Source of the DNA: an uncultured Opitutales bacterium
Lineage (GTDB): Bacteria > Verrucomicrobiota > Verrucomicrobiia > Opitutales > Intestinicryptomonadaceae
Length of the DNA: 64,000 nucleotides
Direction of reading: 5' to 3'
Assembly: GCA_900547395.1 (NCBI GenBank)
Contig: URGP01000002.1
Location: 62,001 to 126,000, forward strand
Position 1 is the stretch's first letter; each line of letters opens with the position of its first letter. The position numbers and the translations under genes are program-made. Of this stretch, positions 43,300 to 53,426 are shown one piece after another. The notes under the pieces were generated by a model that had not been told where the DNA came from, did no database searches, and saw nothing but the letters and a program-made list of their open reading frames with translations.

Positions 43300-43329
43300 G
43301 GAGATTGCAAACGCAATCTCCTTTTTTTT
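43300..43329 (+). terminator. Rho-independent terminator after pal
   Basis: Perfect 9-base stem GGAGATTGC (43300-43308) and GCAATCTCC (43313-43321), AAAC loop, then eight T. Confidence 0.93.
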
Positions 43330-43581
43330 ATGCCCGCATTTTTTGAAAAATAAAAATATTTTTTCACGCCAAGACTTACAGATTTTCAGGCAAAAATTTA
43401 CAAATTGTCTTCCCGAAAAATTCCAATTCTCCATCTATGCCACGCAAAAGACTGAAAATGCGATAGTAAAAAGGCTATCAATGAAATATCTTCTCTCCCG
43501 CAAACTCAAAAAAAGTGGCATTGAAAAACATCAATGCCACTTTTTTCGCCTTATGTTTTCAAGGCTTTGTAAATACTGTTA
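43330..43581. other. Intergenic region without recognisable genes
   Basis: Between the pal terminator and the VOC gene I see A+T-rich sequence and one further hairpin at 43508-43546, listed separately. A frame crossing this stretch on the plus strand (43343-43765) overlaps the hairpin and the VOC gene and has no conserved character. Confidence 0.6.
43508..43546 (-). terminator. Bidirectional hairpin terminator after the VOC gene
   Basis: Perfect 14-base stem AAAAGTGGCATTGA (43511-43524) and TCAATGCCACTTTT (43531-43544), loop AAAACA, flanked by A and T runs so that it can stop transcripts from both sides. Confidence 0.88.
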
Positions 43582-43896
43582 TTACAAATTCTGTATGAGT
43601 TCAATCGGTATGCCCTCTTCAACAATGAAAGCCAATACCGCCTTGTCGCCAAGCGGAGACTTGCCGACAAGAATGTTCGCGCCCTTCAACTCGGCGTCGA
43701 TATCTTCAACTTCGTATGCTATATGCGTGCTTTCCTGCAAAAGCTTCGGCATGGGGCAATCGTAGTCGAAGCAAAGCCATTCAATGTTGTGTTTGCTCAT
43801 GGAAGGGTCGGTTATCGCAAGCTTCATTTCGGGGATATACGTCATACCCTCTTTTTTGCAAGCGGACGGAATGCCAATATGTAGGAATTTTCTCAT
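43582..43896 (-). CDS. Small VOC/glyoxalase-like protein
   Basis: 104 residues from ATG 43896. The sequence MRKFLHIGIPS at the start, and STHIAYEVEDIDAEL with VEEGIPIELIQ later, follow the beta-alpha-beta pattern of a single VOC (vicinal oxygen chelate) fold. Candidate metal ligands are His6 and Glu near the end. Members include glyoxalases, epimerases and resistance proteins, and this one cannot be assigned. It stands alone between terminators and the suf operon. Confidence 0.65.
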   Translation of the reverse strand: MRKFLHIGIPSACKKEGMTYIPEMKLAITDPSMSKHNIEWLCFDYDCPMPKLLQESTHIAYEVEDIDAELKGANILVGKSPLGDKAVLAFIVEEGIPIELIQNL

Positions 43897-43962
43897 ATGT
43901 TTATTTGGTAAAATTAGATTTAAAATAGAAACCGAAAAAAATTTTGTCAAACAATAACGAAA

Positions 43963-45015
43963 TCACATGGCGGAAATTTTCTCAGAAACAGCAGATGCGA
44001 AAACTTCATCGCTGAAACGCCCTATTATTTCGTTTGCGAAGCCGTCCACCAAAAGCTTTTGCGCCATGCTTTCGCAAAGCCCGCGCGATTTCATGTAAAA
44101 AAGCTCCTCCCTGTCGGGTTGGAAAGCGGCGCAGCCGTGCGAGCACATAACGTCGTTTGCCAATATTTCCAAGACGGGCATTCCCGATGCGCGGGCTTTT
44201 TCCGAAACAAGCAAAGAGCGGCAACTCTGGTACGACTCCGTCTTTTGGGCATTTTCCTCGACCCTTATAAGCCCGCCGAATGCAGTGCGCGACGAGCCTG
44301 AAAGAATGTTTTTCACTTTCAAATTGCTGAAAGCTTCGGGGCATGTGTGGTGCTGGCGGGTGCGCAAATCGTGCGTAATAGAACCAGACGACACAAAGAG
44401 CGCGGAAACGTCCGCCCTCGAATTTTTGCCTGCAAGCTCAAAATTGCGCTCTACCCTCGTATTCGACTTTCCCGCTTCCACAAAAACATCGTTTGCCTGC
44501 GCCCCGTCCTGCAAATAGAAGTCGGCGCGGGTGTAGCGCGGGGAATTTTCCTTTGAGTTATAAAAAGTATTTACGTTTATCTTCGCGCCCCTTTTCAGAA
44601 AATAGAAATTTGCGCGGGTTGAAAGCTTGCCGTATTCAAAAAAACTTTCGTCAAAGACATCGACCTGCGCCCCCTCTTCTATCTCAAAAATATTGACATC
44701 GGAAAAATCGGCGTTCGTGATTTTTACTTTCGCGTTTTTCGAGATGCTGAAAATTTTTGCGCATGAGAAATTGCGGGCGCAATAGGCGTCAAACTTTCCG
44801 CCGCCCAAGAGGATTTTTAAGAACTTTTCAGCAGTCGGATTTTCAAAAACACCACTGCTCGAAGAGTGTTCGGAAAAGTCCGCGCCATTTAAATCCATGA
44901 ATTTTTCAACTTCCCCACCCCAGAAAGCGAGGTTTGAAAACCGCCAATGCTCGTCCTTTTTACCGGGGAAAGTAAGAGAATTGAAACGCGAAAAAACCGA
45001 TTTTTCCTTTGTCAT
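43963..45015 (-). CDS. sufD: SufD, Fe-S cluster scaffold component
   Basis: 350 residues of the SufBD family. N-terminal [14 protein letters not shown] is a SufD mark. The core is a long beta-helix. The C-terminal part has [33 protein letters not shown] in fragments, then [23 protein letters not shown], with the conserved Cys-His region that completes the cluster site with SufB. SufB, SufC and SufD form the SufBC2D complex on which Fe-S clusters are built. Its start overlaps the sufB stop (ATGA). Confidence 0.93.
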   Translation of the reverse strand: MTKEKSVFSRFNSLTFPGKKDEHWRFSNLAFWGGEVEKFMDLNGADFSEHSSSSGVFENPTAEKFLKILLGGGKFDAYCARNFSCAKIFSISKNAKVKITNADFSDVNIFEIEEGAQVDVFDESFFEYGKLSTRANFYFLKRGAKINVNTFYNSKENSPRYTRADFYLQDGAQANDVFVEAGKSNTRVERNFELAGKNSRADVSALFVSSGSITHDLRTRQHHTCPEAFSNLKVKNILSGSSRTAFGGLIRVEENAQKTESYQSCRSLLVSEKARASGMPVLEILANDVMCSHGCAAFQPDREELFYMKSRGLCESMAQKLLVDGFANEIIGRFSDEVFASAVSEKISAM

Positions 45016-46421
45016 CCCACAGACCCTTCCATTTCAAGCTCGATTAAACGCTTTAACTCAACCGAATATTCCATCGGGAAACGGCGCACCAAATCGTTTA
45101 CAAATCCGTTTACAGCAAGGCTCATGGCTTCCTGCTCGGAAAGCCCGCGCTGGCGCATGTAAAAAATCTGCTCGTCCCCAAGCTTTGAAACGCTCGCCTC
45201 GTGCTGGACAAAATTATTCTCTCCCGAACAAACTATTGCGGGATAAGTGTCGGTGCGCGAGGCGGAATTGATTAAAAGCGCGTCGCAAACAGTGTTGTTT
45301 TTGCAGCCCTTGACGTTTTCGGGGATGTAAACCATTCCCCTGTAAGAAGCCCTGCCGTCGGCGATTGAAATTGATTTTGAAATTATGTTGGAAGTCGTGT
45401 CGTCGGCCAAATGAATCATTTTTGCGCCCGTGTCCTGATGCTGCAAATGATTGGCAAGCGCGATTGAAACGACTTCGCCCCTTGCACCCTTGCCGTTCAA
45501 AACGACTGTCGGATATTTCATCGTGAGCCCGGAGCCGACATTGCAGTCAATCCAGCTGATTTCAGCCCCTTCCTCCGCCCTGCCGCGCTGGGTTACCAAA
45601 TTGAATATGTTGTTCGACCAATTTTGAACTGTAACATATTGAATTTTCGCGCCCTTCAAGGCGACAAGCTCCACAACGCCCGAATGCAAAGTGCTCGTTT
45701 CAAAGCGGGGAGCGGTGCATCCTTCCATGTACATAAGCTCCGCGCCTTCGTCGGCAATGATTAAGGTGCGCTCGAACTGACCGAAGCTTTCTGCGTTTAT
45801 TCTGAAATACGCCTGCAAGGGCTGCTTTACCTTGACACCCTTAGGAACATAAATAAAACTTCCACCCGAAAATGCCGCGGAATTAAGCGCGCTATACTTG
45901 CTGTCGTCAACGGGAATTACGGAGCAAAAATATTTTTTGAAAATTTCGGGATATTTTTTAAGCCCTTCGTCGGGTCCGACAAAGATTACGCCCTGCTCCT
46001 CCAAATGCGCCTTCATGCTCGAATAAGCCGACTCCGAATCGAACTGCGCGTCAACCCCCGCCAAAAACTTGCGCTCCTGCTCAGGCACTCCCAAGCGTTC
46101 AAAAGTCTTTTTGACATCTTCGGGAACTTCGTCCCACGAACGCCGATTTTTCTTGTCCTTTGCAAGATAATACCTGATTTTTGAAAAATCCAATTCGTTT
46201 AAGCGTTCAGTCGCCCAATGCGTAGGATTTTCCTTTTCGTTAAAAATTTTGAGAGCGTCAAGGCGGAATTGCGTGAGCCATTCGTCCTCTCCCTTGACTT
46301 TTGAAATATAGCGGACTGTCTGTTCGCTAAGCCCGACGCCGGCGTCAAAAGCGTAGTCTTCGGCATAGCTGAAATTGCCCGCTTCGGAAGAAAAATCCAA
46401 ATTTTCAGGTTTTTTACTCAT
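45012..46421 (-). CDS. sufB: SufB, Fe-S cluster scaffold
   Basis: 469 residues, the family length. The start [22 protein letters not shown] and the strongly conserved middle ([36 protein letters not shown]) are typical, as are [22 protein letters not shown] in fragments and the C-terminal [21 protein letters not shown]. SufB is the core scaffold that receives sulfur and, with SufD, holds the nascent cluster. It shares one base with the end of sufC. Confidence 0.96.
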   Translation of the reverse strand: MSKKPENLDFSSEAGNFSYAEDYAFDAGVGLSEQTVRYISKVKGEDEWLTQFRLDALKIFNEKENPTHWATERLNELDFSKIRYYLAKDKKNRRSWDEVPEDVKKTFERLGVPEQERKFLAGVDAQFDSESAYSSMKAHLEEQGVIFVGPDEGLKKYPEIFKKYFCSVIPVDDSKYSALNSAAFSGGSFIYVPKGVKVKQPLQAYFRINAESFGQFERTLIIADEGAELMYMEGCTAPRFETSTLHSGVVELVALKGAKIQYVTVQNWSNNIFNLVTQRGRAEEGAEISWIDCNVGSGLTMKYPTVVLNGKGARGEVVSIALANHLQHQDTGAKMIHLADDTTSNIISKSISIADGRASYRGMVYIPENVKGCKNNTVCDALLINSASRTDTYPAIVCSGENNFVQHEASVSKLGDEQIFYMRQRGLSEQEAMSLAVNGFVNDLVRRFPMEYSVELKRLIELEMEGSVG

Positions 46422-47164
46422 TATCCCTTAAATTTTTCGTAGCCGCTTTTTTCGAGTTCAAGCGCAAGCTCCGCGCCGCCTGTTTCGACAATCTTTCCGC
46501 CGTACATTACATGCACTTTGTCGGGAACGATGTGGTCCAACAAACGCTGGTAGTGTGTAATCAAAAGAACTCCAAGCTCAGAAGAGCGCGCCGCGTTCAC
46601 ACCGTCTGAGACAATCCTCAAAGCATCGATGTCAAGCCCGCTGTCGGTTTCGTCCAAAATGGCGATTTTGGGTTTTAGCATCAGCATCTGCAAAATGTCG
46701 CACCTCTTCTTTTCCCCGCCCGAAAACCCTACATTCAGACTGCGGGAAGTGAAAGACTTGTCCATGCCAAGTTCCTGCATTTTCGCATAAAGCTCCTTGT
46801 AAAATGCGGGCGCGTTTATTTCTTCGCCCTCAGGCAGGCGGGCGTTCAGGCAGGCGCGGATAAAGTTTGCAATGCTGACTCCCGGGATTTCAACGGGATA
46901 TTGAAACGCCAAAAAAAGCCCCTCCTTTGAAATTTCCTCAGGGGCTTTTCCGACAATGTCAACCCCGTCCAAAAAGACTCTGCCTGAAAGGATTTTGTAG
47001 TCTCCGCTCCCTGCGAGAGCCTTGCTCAAAGAGCTTTTACCCGTCCCGTTGGGCCCCATAATCGCGTGGACTTCGCCTTTTGGCAAATGCAAATTAAGCC
47101 CGTCCACGACGCGCTTGCCCGCCACTTCCACAACCAAGTCTTCAATTAAAAGCCCCTGTTTCAT
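46421..47164 (-). CDS. sufC: SufC, ABC-type ATPase of the Fe-S assembly complex
   Basis: 247 residues. Walker [18 protein letters not shown]-loop [16 protein letters not shown], signature [18 protein letters not shown] and Walker [17 protein letters not shown] are all standard SufC, including the DETDSGLD form. ATP binding makes two SufC subunits pull SufB-SufD into the active shape. The start overlaps the stop of the Minf_1886-type gene (ATGA). No sufE, sufS or sufU lies next to it, so the sulfur donor must be encoded elsewhere. Confidence 0.97.
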   Translation of the reverse strand: MKQGLLIEDLVVEVAGKRVVDGLNLHLPKGEVHAIMGPNGTGKSSLSKALAGSGDYKILSGRVFLDGVDIVGKAPEEISKEGLFLAFQYPVEIPGVSIANFIRACLNARLPEGEEINAPAFYKELYAKMQELGMDKSFTSRSLNVGFSGGEKKRCDILQMLMLKPKIAILDETDSGLDIDALRIVSDGVNAARSSELGVLLITHYQRLLDHIVPDKVHVMYGGKIVETGGAELALELEKSGYEKFKG

Positions 47165-47559
47165 AATCCGCCTTTGCTCTTAGGTAAATACGGGCGTTCA
47201 AACGCCTCGTAAAAATCGTATCCGACCGAGAAATCCTCAATTTTGTCCTCGTCGGTCTTGCTCATTTCGCCGACTTTTATCATGTTGAAAACAATCTGCC
47301 CTATGTCTGAACACTCCCTGACGCCCCACTCCTTGAACAATACCGCCGCCATCGGTCCGAAAGTTTCGAGGGCGAAAACCCTGCATCCTTCCAGAAGCTC
47401 CGCCGCGCTGACGTGGGAACCTTTTTCGCCGTCGGTTTTCTTGTGGTTTTTTACGGTGTAATCCAATGCCATTCGCACAAAAACGTATGCGCCAACCGCA
47501 TAGCGTTTGTCGTCCTTTAAAATCGCCTCTATGACGCGCTGAAAGTCTCTTCTTGACAT
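47161..47559 (-). CDS. Minf_1886 family protein (TIGR04138) leading the suf operon
   Basis: 132 residues from ATG 47559. The pattern [43 protein letters not shown] and [16 protein letters not shown] corresponds to the Minf_1886 family, described only from Planctomycetes and Verrucomicrobia and of unknown function. It contains no Cys pair that would suggest a cluster of its own. It is translationally coupled to sufC by an ATGA overlap, which suggests a link to Fe-S assembly. This is the best single lineage marker in the window. Confidence 0.85.
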   Translation of the reverse strand: MSRRDFQRVIEAILKDDKRYAVGAYVFVRMALDYTVKNHKKTDGEKGSHVSAAELLEGCRVFALETFGPMAAVLFKEWGVRECSDIGQIVFNMIKVGEMSKTDEDKIEDFSVGYDFYEAFERPYLPKSKGGL

Positions 47560-47611
47560 AAAACCGCTCAAAATAAACCAATAAATTTAGCACAAGCCAT
47601 TGCGCTTTCAA

Positions 47612-47643
47612 TAAAAAAATCGGCACAATTTAACTTGCGCCGA
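47612..47643 (-). terminator. Rho-independent terminator of the nuo operon
   Basis: On the minus strand, stem TCGGC-G-CAA and TTG-T-GCCGA (47620-47643, one mismatch) is followed by seven T. It separates nuoN from the suf operon that starts 53 bases further on. Confidence 0.82.
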
Positions 47644-47667
47644 CATTAAATTTTACAAATCGACAAT

Positions 47668-49113
47668 TTATGCGTTCGCCGTCAATAAAAAAGCAAAACG
47701 AACGCCCAAGACGAGTATCGCCATGCAAAGCGCAATCAATACTGCCGAATGCCCCTTGACGAATTGGCATTCCTCAGAGCCTTGCAAGGGCTCAAAAGCG
47801 GCTCTTATCCATTTGAAATAATAGTATATCGAAGCCGCGGAACCCAAAACCAAAACAAACATAAGCCAATACAAACCCGCCGCATACGCCAAAACCAAGA
47901 CGAACAGTTTTGCGAAAAATCCCGCAGTCGGGGGAATGCCCGCAAGAGATGCAAGCCCCAGCGTAAGCGATGTCGCCGCAGTCGGATTTTTGCCCCACAA
48001 CCCCTTGTAGGCGCACACGCACAAATCGGCGTCGTTTGCTGACTTGTTCAAGGACTGCACGAAAAATACGGCAAACAGCGCAAAGGCGTAAGACAACACA
48101 TAAAGAACGAGAGTGTACCCGATTGCGTCCGAATTTTCGCCTGAAATATTTGTAAGGACAACCGCGGCAGTTAAAAACACCATCAAATACCCCGCATTGG
48201 CGATGCCCGAAAAAGCCACAATCCTCTTTGCGTTCTTTTCGTTCAGCCCTCCGAAATTGCCGATAATTATGCCCATCGCGGCAGACGCGCTTAAAATCGT
48301 CACGAGATTGTCCGAAAACGGCATACTAATCAACATGCTAAAAAGCGCAATGACGGCGGCAGACTTCGACGCAACCGCCAAAAACGCCGCAACGGGAGCG
48401 GGCGCGCCCTGATAAACGTCGGGCGACCAAAATTGGAATGGAAATGCGCTCAGCTTGAAAAATACGGCTGAAACCGCCAAAACCGCGCCAACGCCGAAAA
48501 GGACATTGCCGCCGCCTTCGGTAAAGTTGCCGTAATATAGCATTTCGCTGCCCAACTCAAAGGACGATGCATAAACAAACGCAATTCCAAGCAAGAAGAA
48601 CGCCCCCGAAACTCCGCTTACTATTATGTATTTTATTGAAGCTTCCAAATTTTCAATGTTTCTCCTGCCCCACGCGATGAGCGCGTAAAAGCAAATCGCC
48701 GAAGTTTCCAGCGCAACGAAAGTGAGCATCAAATGCCTGCTTCTTGCAAATATGGAAAGAGCCGCAACCGCAATCGTTAAAATTCCGAAAAATTCGCCCG
48801 CATTTTTTTGAGACAGCGAATTTAAGAATTTTTGCGACATCGAAGCCGTCAGAACTCCGCACATTATGAAAAACGCCGAAGAAAACGGGCTTGGCGCAAG
48901 CATTTGAAAGAACGCGTACTCATTCGGACTTGAAACCACGGCGCAAATCGACGCTATAAAGCCGACAAATGCCAAAACACAGCAATATTTGGGCTGAATT
49001 TTTTTGAACGCGCCAAGCAATATCAAAATGACGCCGAAACACGCCAATATTGCCTCGGGCAGAACAGCAATCCAATCCGCCCCGCTTAAAAATTTTTCGA
49101 TAGAATCTTCCAT
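47668..49113 (-). CDS. nuoN: NADH-quinone oxidoreductase subunit N
   Basis: 481 residues with about 14 membrane helices. Family marks are the region LLGIAFVYASSFELG, the antiporter-type core KLSAFPFQFWSPDVYQGAPAPVAAFLAV in fragments with its conserved Lys, and SLAGIPPTAGFFAKLFVL near the end. NuoN is one of three proton-pumping, Mrp-antiporter-like subunits of complex I. It is the last gene of the nuo operon, 7 bases after nuoM. Confidence 0.95.
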   Translation of the reverse strand: MEDSIEKFLSGADWIAVLPEAILACFGVILILLGAFKKIQPKYCCVLAFVGFIASICAVVSSPNEYAFFQMLAPSPFSSAFFIMCGVLTASMSQKFLNSLSQKNAGEFFGILTIAVAALSIFARSRHLMLTFVALETSAICFYALIAWGRRNIENLEASIKYIIVSGVSGAFFLLGIAFVYASSFELGSEMLYYGNFTEGGGNVLFGVGAVLAVSAVFFKLSAFPFQFWSPDVYQGAPAPVAAFLAVASKSAAVIALFSMLISMPFSDNLVTILSASAAMGIIIGNFGGLNEKNAKRIVAFSGIANAGYLMVFLTAAVVLTNISGENSDAIGYTLVLYVLSYAFALFAVFFVQSLNKSANDADLCVCAYKGLWGKNPTAATSLTLGLASLAGIPPTAGFFAKLFVLVLAYAAGLYWLMFVLVLGSAASIYYYFKWIRAAFEPLQGSEECQFVKGHSAVLIALCMAILVLGVRFAFLLTANA

Positions 49114-49120
49114 AGTTTTA

Positions 49121-50599
49121 CTATTTATCAGTTAAATTGTATGCGGGAACACCGCCAAGCGTTTCGTCCAAAGGAACGGTTATAAGCTTGGGCGCAAAGC
49201 CAACCAAAATCAAAGCCAAGAGCAAAATCAAAACAGGAGCGCGCTCCTTCCATGAAATGTCGCAGTTCCCCGCCTTTTTCACGGCGCAGGACTGCGCGCC
49301 AAAGAATATGTTTGCAACGGCCCTCAATCCATAAACCGCGGAAATTATTATGCCCGAAACCGCCAATGCGCAAACAACAGCCCCCTTGCTCCACAATGCC
49401 GCAAAAACCGAGATTTCACCCCAGAAATTCGCAAAGCCGGGAAGCCCTATGTTTGCCAAAATTGCCGCGACAAAAAGACCCGCGCAAACAGGCATGCTTT
49501 TGTACGCTCCGCCAAGAGAAGGCATGTCGCAAGTTGAAAACCTGCTTTTGATTATTTCCGCAAAGATAAAGAGAGCAGCAACGCTCAGCCCGTGCCCGAA
49601 CATAATCATAACCGCTCCACCCGCGCCCAAGACGCCCATCGAGGCTATGCCCAAAAAACAAAGCCCCATGTGAGAAACGCTCGAATACGAAACCATCATC
49701 TTGAAATCGTTTTGAGCCATCGTGCAAAGACCTATCAAAATAACGTTCAAAAGCGCAAGAACAGTAATCACGCCCATTGAAAGCCCCGCATTTACACCAA
49801 GCAGTGGAACAGCAACCTGAATAAGCAAGTACAAGCCGAACTTTTTAAGCACGCCCGCATGTAGCATGGAAAACGCCGTGGGAGCTTCGTTATATGTTTT
49901 AGGAGCCCATGAATGAAGCGGAAACAGCGAAACCAATGCGCCAATGCCGACCGAAAGAACGGCAAAAGCAATGCCCGCAGATTTTGCGCCGACATTCGCC
50001 GAGGCGAAAGCGTCCGTCAATTCGCGCAAATTAAACGTGAGCGTTTTTGTGGAAATAAACGAGATTGATATTATTCCCAATAAGACCAAAAGTGCGCCAA
50101 GAGTCAAATATATCGCCATTTCCATCGCCGCGGGCTTGCGGTTTTCGCCGCCCCAGACACACATCGCAATGAATGTCGGAACAAGGGCAAATTCGTGGAA
50201 AGCGTACATCCAAAGTATGTTTTGACTTGCAAACATTCCCATCAAGCCTCCCTGCATAAAGAGCATGCAAACCAAGTAGGTTGAAATGCCCTTTATTTTG
50301 ACGGGGCTTGCGATTGTCCATAAAAAAGCCGCAAAACCGACGATGCCCGCCAAAAGATACATTGCCAAAGACACGCCGTTTACGCCCATCAGTCCGAATG
50401 CCGACGAAACTTCCAACGCCCCGTTTTCAGCATAAAAAAACGCTGTTAAAACAGACGATGCAAGCGCGGCGGCAAAACCGAAAAACGCCGCGCTCTTTAC
50501 CGCAAGCTCTCCCGCAATCTTTGAGAAGGCAAACGCCAAAACTGCGCAAATTAACGGTGCGTAAACACCCGATAAAAATGTAATTTCAGAAATTTCCAT
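49121..50599 (-). CDS. nuoM: NADH-quinone oxidoreductase subunit M
   Basis: 492 residues with about 14 helices. Conserved pieces are HEFALVPTFIAMCVWG, the pump core SLFPLHSWAPKTYNEAPTAFSMLHAGVLKKFGLY in fragments, SSVSHMGLCFLG and NIGLPGFANFWGE. The Glu in the early helix and the Lys of the core needed for proton movement are present. It forms the middle antiporter-like subunit of the membrane arm. It lies between nuoL and nuoN with very short gaps. Confidence 0.96.
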   Translation of the reverse strand: MEISEITFLSGVYAPLICAVLAFAFSKIAGELAVKSAAFFGFAAALASSVLTAFFYAENGALEVSSAFGLMGVNGVSLAMYLLAGIVGFAAFLWTIASPVKIKGISTYLVCMLFMQGGLMGMFASQNILWMYAFHEFALVPTFIAMCVWGGENRKPAAMEMAIYLTLGALLVLLGIISISFISTKTLTFNLRELTDAFASANVGAKSAGIAFAVLSVGIGALVSLFPLHSWAPKTYNEAPTAFSMLHAGVLKKFGLYLLIQVAVPLLGVNAGLSMGVITVLALLNVILIGLCTMAQNDFKMMVSYSSVSHMGLCFLGIASMGVLGAGGAVMIMFGHGLSVAALFIFAEIIKSRFSTCDMPSLGGAYKSMPVCAGLFVAAILANIGLPGFANFWGEISVFAALWSKGAVVCALAVSGIIISAVYGLRAVANIFFGAQSCAVKKAGNCDISWKERAPVLILLLALILVGFAPKLITVPLDETLGGVPAYNLTDK

Positions 50600-50603
50600 A
50601 GTA

Positions 50604-52589
50604 TTAAACCGCTAAAATTATAAACGCCGCCAAAAGACCCAAAACCATCCAAACCACATAGCTTGAAACCCACTTGACGTGCCAACTTTTGAATACAAGC
50701 CCGAAAAGGCACGATATGAGAGCAAGACCCTTAACGGCAAAACCCTGTATCAAAACCAAGTCGAGAGCGTTTACCAAAATTGCAAAACGCTGCTGGACCT
50801 TTAAAACGTAATAGTTGTAAACATCGTCGAACCAGCCGTGCTTTTCCAAAACATGGTACATAATCGGGTGGTCGCTTTCGATTTTGTCTTTGCCCCTGCC
50901 ATAGAGGAAATAGGCAATCAAAATCAGCAAAACCGTGCAAACGAGAATTATCGTTCCCGCCCAAGTGAATAAAACATCTCCTTCAATCATGCCGTGGAAA
51001 TGCTCCCAGCCGAAGCTTCCCGACATAAAACTTTGCGAAGATGACGGCATAAGCGCAGACATTTTGCCGCCGAGCCACTTTAAGTTGCCAAACACCGCGC
51101 CCCATGCGCCGGCAAGCGAAAACACTCCCAATACAACGAGAGGAAGCGTCATAAAAAGCGAATTTTCCTTTGCATTTGAAGCCTTTTCGCTCAAAGGCTT
51201 GCCCAAGAACACCGCAAAGAAAAGCCTTGCCATGTAAAGCGGAGTAAGAAGAGCCGCAATCAATACGAACGCAAAAGTCGCAATCTTAAAAACGCCCGAT
51301 GCGCCGAGCCTGCAAAGCCCCGATATGTCAGAAACGGAAGCGTTCACATATTCGTTTACGAGGCTCAAAAGCGATATGTTTAATATCATTTCCTTGCTGT
51401 AATAGCCCGCAAAGAACGGAACCGATATAATGGAGCATGTTGCAAGAAAAGCCGCAATGGTCGTAAGAGGCATTTTCTTTGCAAGACCTCCCATTTTAAA
51501 CATATCCTGCTCGTGATGGCAGGCGTAAATCACAGAACCCGCAACCAAAAACAAGGCTGCCTTGAAAAATGCGTGCATTGTAAGGTGCATCATCGCAATT
51601 CCGTACGCGCCCAAACCGACGGCAACTCCCATAAGACCCAAATGAGCCAAAGTGGAATATGCCAAAGTCTTTTTAATGTCGCGCTGTCCCAAAGCCCAGA
51701 AGCCCGCGCACATAGCCATAAGCGAGCATATAAAAACCATAAACGCGGAAGCAGCAGGCGTAAGCAAACCCACCACACCGAGGCGCACAGTCATGAAGAC
51801 GCCCGCCGCAACCATCGTGGCGGCGTGGATTAGAGCTGAAACAGGCGTAGGGCCCGCCATTGCGTCCGTAAGCCAAACCTGCAAGGGGAATTGCGCGGAC
51901 TTGCCCAGAAATCCGCATATCAAAAGAAGGGCCATCGGAGTCAAAGCCAAGCTTGGATTTGCCTTCAATGCGGAGGCAATCGCGCCAAATTCAGTCGTTC
52001 CGAAAATGTGATAACACCAAATTATGCCAATCAAAAATCCGAAGTCGCCCACCCTGTTTGCAATGAACGCTTTTTTGGAAGCCATTTTGGAATATTCCGT
52101 GTCGGCGTAGTGCGCAATCAGCATGTATGAGCTGAAACCCACAAACTCCCAAAAGATGAACATCATAAAGAGATTGTCGGCAAGCATTATCCCCGTAATT
52201 GAGAACATGAAAAAGCTAAGACCGCCGAAAAATCTGCCCTTGGCATCGTCCTTATCCATATATCCGACACTGAAAATATGAATTAGCCACCCGACGAAGC
52301 ATACGACAAAAACCATGTTTTTTGAAATTTCGTCGAACAAAAATCCGAAATTTATCGAAAAATTGCCAAGCCTGAAAATTTCAACCGATTTGGAAGAAGC
52401 TTCCCCGCTTTCGCCAAGCAAAAGCCCCATCGCCAAAACGAGCGCGAAAGTCGCCGACAAAACCGAGACGACAGCCGCCCCCCATTTTGACTTGCGCAGG
52501 AAAAACGCGCTTAGAGCCGCGGCAAAAAGCGGCATAAGCAGCATCGCCCACATGTCAGAAAATTCGCAACCTGAAATTGAAGAAAACAT
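50604..52589 (-). CDS. nuoL: NADH-quinone oxidoreductase subunit L
   Basis: 661 residues, the expected size. It has the antiporter core KSAQFPLQVWLTDAMAGPTPVSALIHAATMVAAGV in fragments, with the conserved Lys, and YSTLAHLGLM. Near the C-terminus it has the long amphipathic helix (about 570-620) that runs along the membrane arm, ending in a last helix. NuoL is the outermost proton-pumping subunit. The gene follows nuoK after 3 bases. Confidence 0.97.
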   Translation of the reverse strand: MFSSISGCEFSDMWAMLLMPLFAAALSAFFLRKSKWGAAVVSVLSATFALVLAMGLLLGESGEASSKSVEIFRLGNFSINFGFLFDEISKNMVFVVCFVGWLIHIFSVGYMDKDDAKGRFFGGLSFFMFSITGIMLADNLFMMFIFWEFVGFSSYMLIAHYADTEYSKMASKKAFIANRVGDFGFLIGIIWCYHIFGTTEFGAIASALKANPSLALTPMALLLICGFLGKSAQFPLQVWLTDAMAGPTPVSALIHAATMVAAGVFMTVRLGVVGLLTPAASAFMVFICSLMAMCAGFWALGQRDIKKTLAYSTLAHLGLMGVAVGLGAYGIAMMHLTMHAFFKAALFLVAGSVIYACHHEQDMFKMGGLAKKMPLTTIAAFLATCSIISVPFFAGYYSKEMILNISLLSLVNEYVNASVSDISGLCRLGASGVFKIATFAFVLIAALLTPLYMARLFFAVFLGKPLSEKASNAKENSLFMTLPLVVLGVFSLAGAWGAVFGNLKWLGGKMSALMPSSSQSFMSGSFGWEHFHGMIEGDVLFTWAGTIILVCTVLLILIAYFLYGRGKDKIESDHPIMYHVLEKHGWFDDVYNYYVLKVQQRFAILVNALDLVLIQGFAVKGLALISCLFGLVFKSWHVKWVSSYVVWMVLGLLAAFIILAV

Positions 52590-52592
52590 AAA

Positions 52593-52898
52593 CTATTCCC
52601 CTGAAAGCGTATCGACGTCGTCGGCGCAAACCGAGCGTCTTATTTTAAAGAATTGAACAACCACCGCAAGCGCGACCGCGACCTCGCTCGCCGCCACCGC
52701 CATGACAAAGAAAGCGAACACCGCCCCGTCCATATCGTTATACGCCGCCGAAAACGACACAAGCGCAAGCATCGCCCCGCACAGCATAAGTTCAAGGCAC
52801 ATCAAAACAACGAGCAGGTTTTTTTTGAGAACCACCCCCGCAAGCCCCGCAAAGAAAATCAGCAGGGACGGAATTAAAAAGTCGTTTAGATTTTCCAT
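52593..52898 (-). CDS. nuoK: NADH-quinone oxidoreductase subunit K
   Basis: 101 residues with three helices. The conserved helix VLMCLELMLCGAMLALVSFSA contains the Glu of the central proton path, and the last helix VMAVAASEVAVALAVVVQFF has the second conserved Glu. Size and motifs are standard for NuoK. It is flanked by nuoJ and nuoL. Confidence 0.95.
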   Translation of the reverse strand: MENLNDFLIPSLLIFFAGLAGVVLKKNLLVVLMCLELMLCGAMLALVSFSAAYNDMDGAVFAFFVMAVAASEVAVALAVVVQFFKIRRSVCADDVDTLSGE

Positions 52899-52910
52899 AA
52901 AAAACCTTTC

Positions 52911-53426
52911 TTAAAGCATTTCCCTCTTAGGACGTTTTGGCGAAGGCTCTTTTGCTATCGCAATGATTGCCACCATCGCAACCAGCAAAACCGCTCCCGC
53001 AATTTCAAACAAAAGCATAAATTTGGTAAAGAGCGAAAGCCCGTAAAGCTTTGAAACCGACAACGCCGAGACCCCGCCGTCAAGCGCAACTTTCAAGTCC
53101 GGGCAGTTCAAAACAAAATACGACGCCGAAAGCCCCATCAAAAGCCAGAGCAATACAATGCCCGCCCTGCGCTTTAACGAAGAATTGTCGCGGCTTTCCC
53201 CCGCAAGCATCACGGTAAAGACAAAGAGCACCATCACAGCCCCCGCGTAAACCACGAGCATTACGAACGCCAGAAAAAACGCCTTCATCAAAAATAAAAG
53301 CCCCGACATTCCAAGCATCGAAACAAGCATGGACATCACCGCGTTTATGTACCCGCGGTTTAGCAGAAGCCCCAAGGCCCCGCCTACGCCCATTGCGCAA
53401 AAAATTCCGTAAACAACATTTTCCAT
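52911..53426 (-). CDS. nuoJ: NADH-quinone oxidoreductase subunit J
   Basis: 171 residues from ATG 53426, whose first base is the last base of the nuoI stop (TGATG). It has five helices, with the NuoJ mark AFVMLVVYAGAVMVLFVFTVML around residues 50-71, which holds the pi-bulge helix important for coupling. A longer frame upstream codes a basic, non-conserved stretch inside nuoI and is rejected. It joins the NuoA/NuoK/NuoH region near the quinone channel. Confidence 0.94.
   Translation of the reverse strand: MENVVYGIFCAMGVGGALGLLLNRGYINAVMSMLVSMLGMSGLLFLMKAFFLAFVMLVVYAGAVMVLFVFTVMLAGESRDNSSLKRRAGIVLLWLLMGLSASYFVLNCPDLKVALDGGVSALSVSKLYGLSLFTKFMLLFEIAGAVLLVAMVAIIAIAKEPSPKRPKREML

Noticed and set aside
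43343..43765. Plus-strand frame between pal and the VOC gene
   Set aside because: It crosses a perfect hairpin terminator and runs antisense to the VOC gene, with no conserved pattern.
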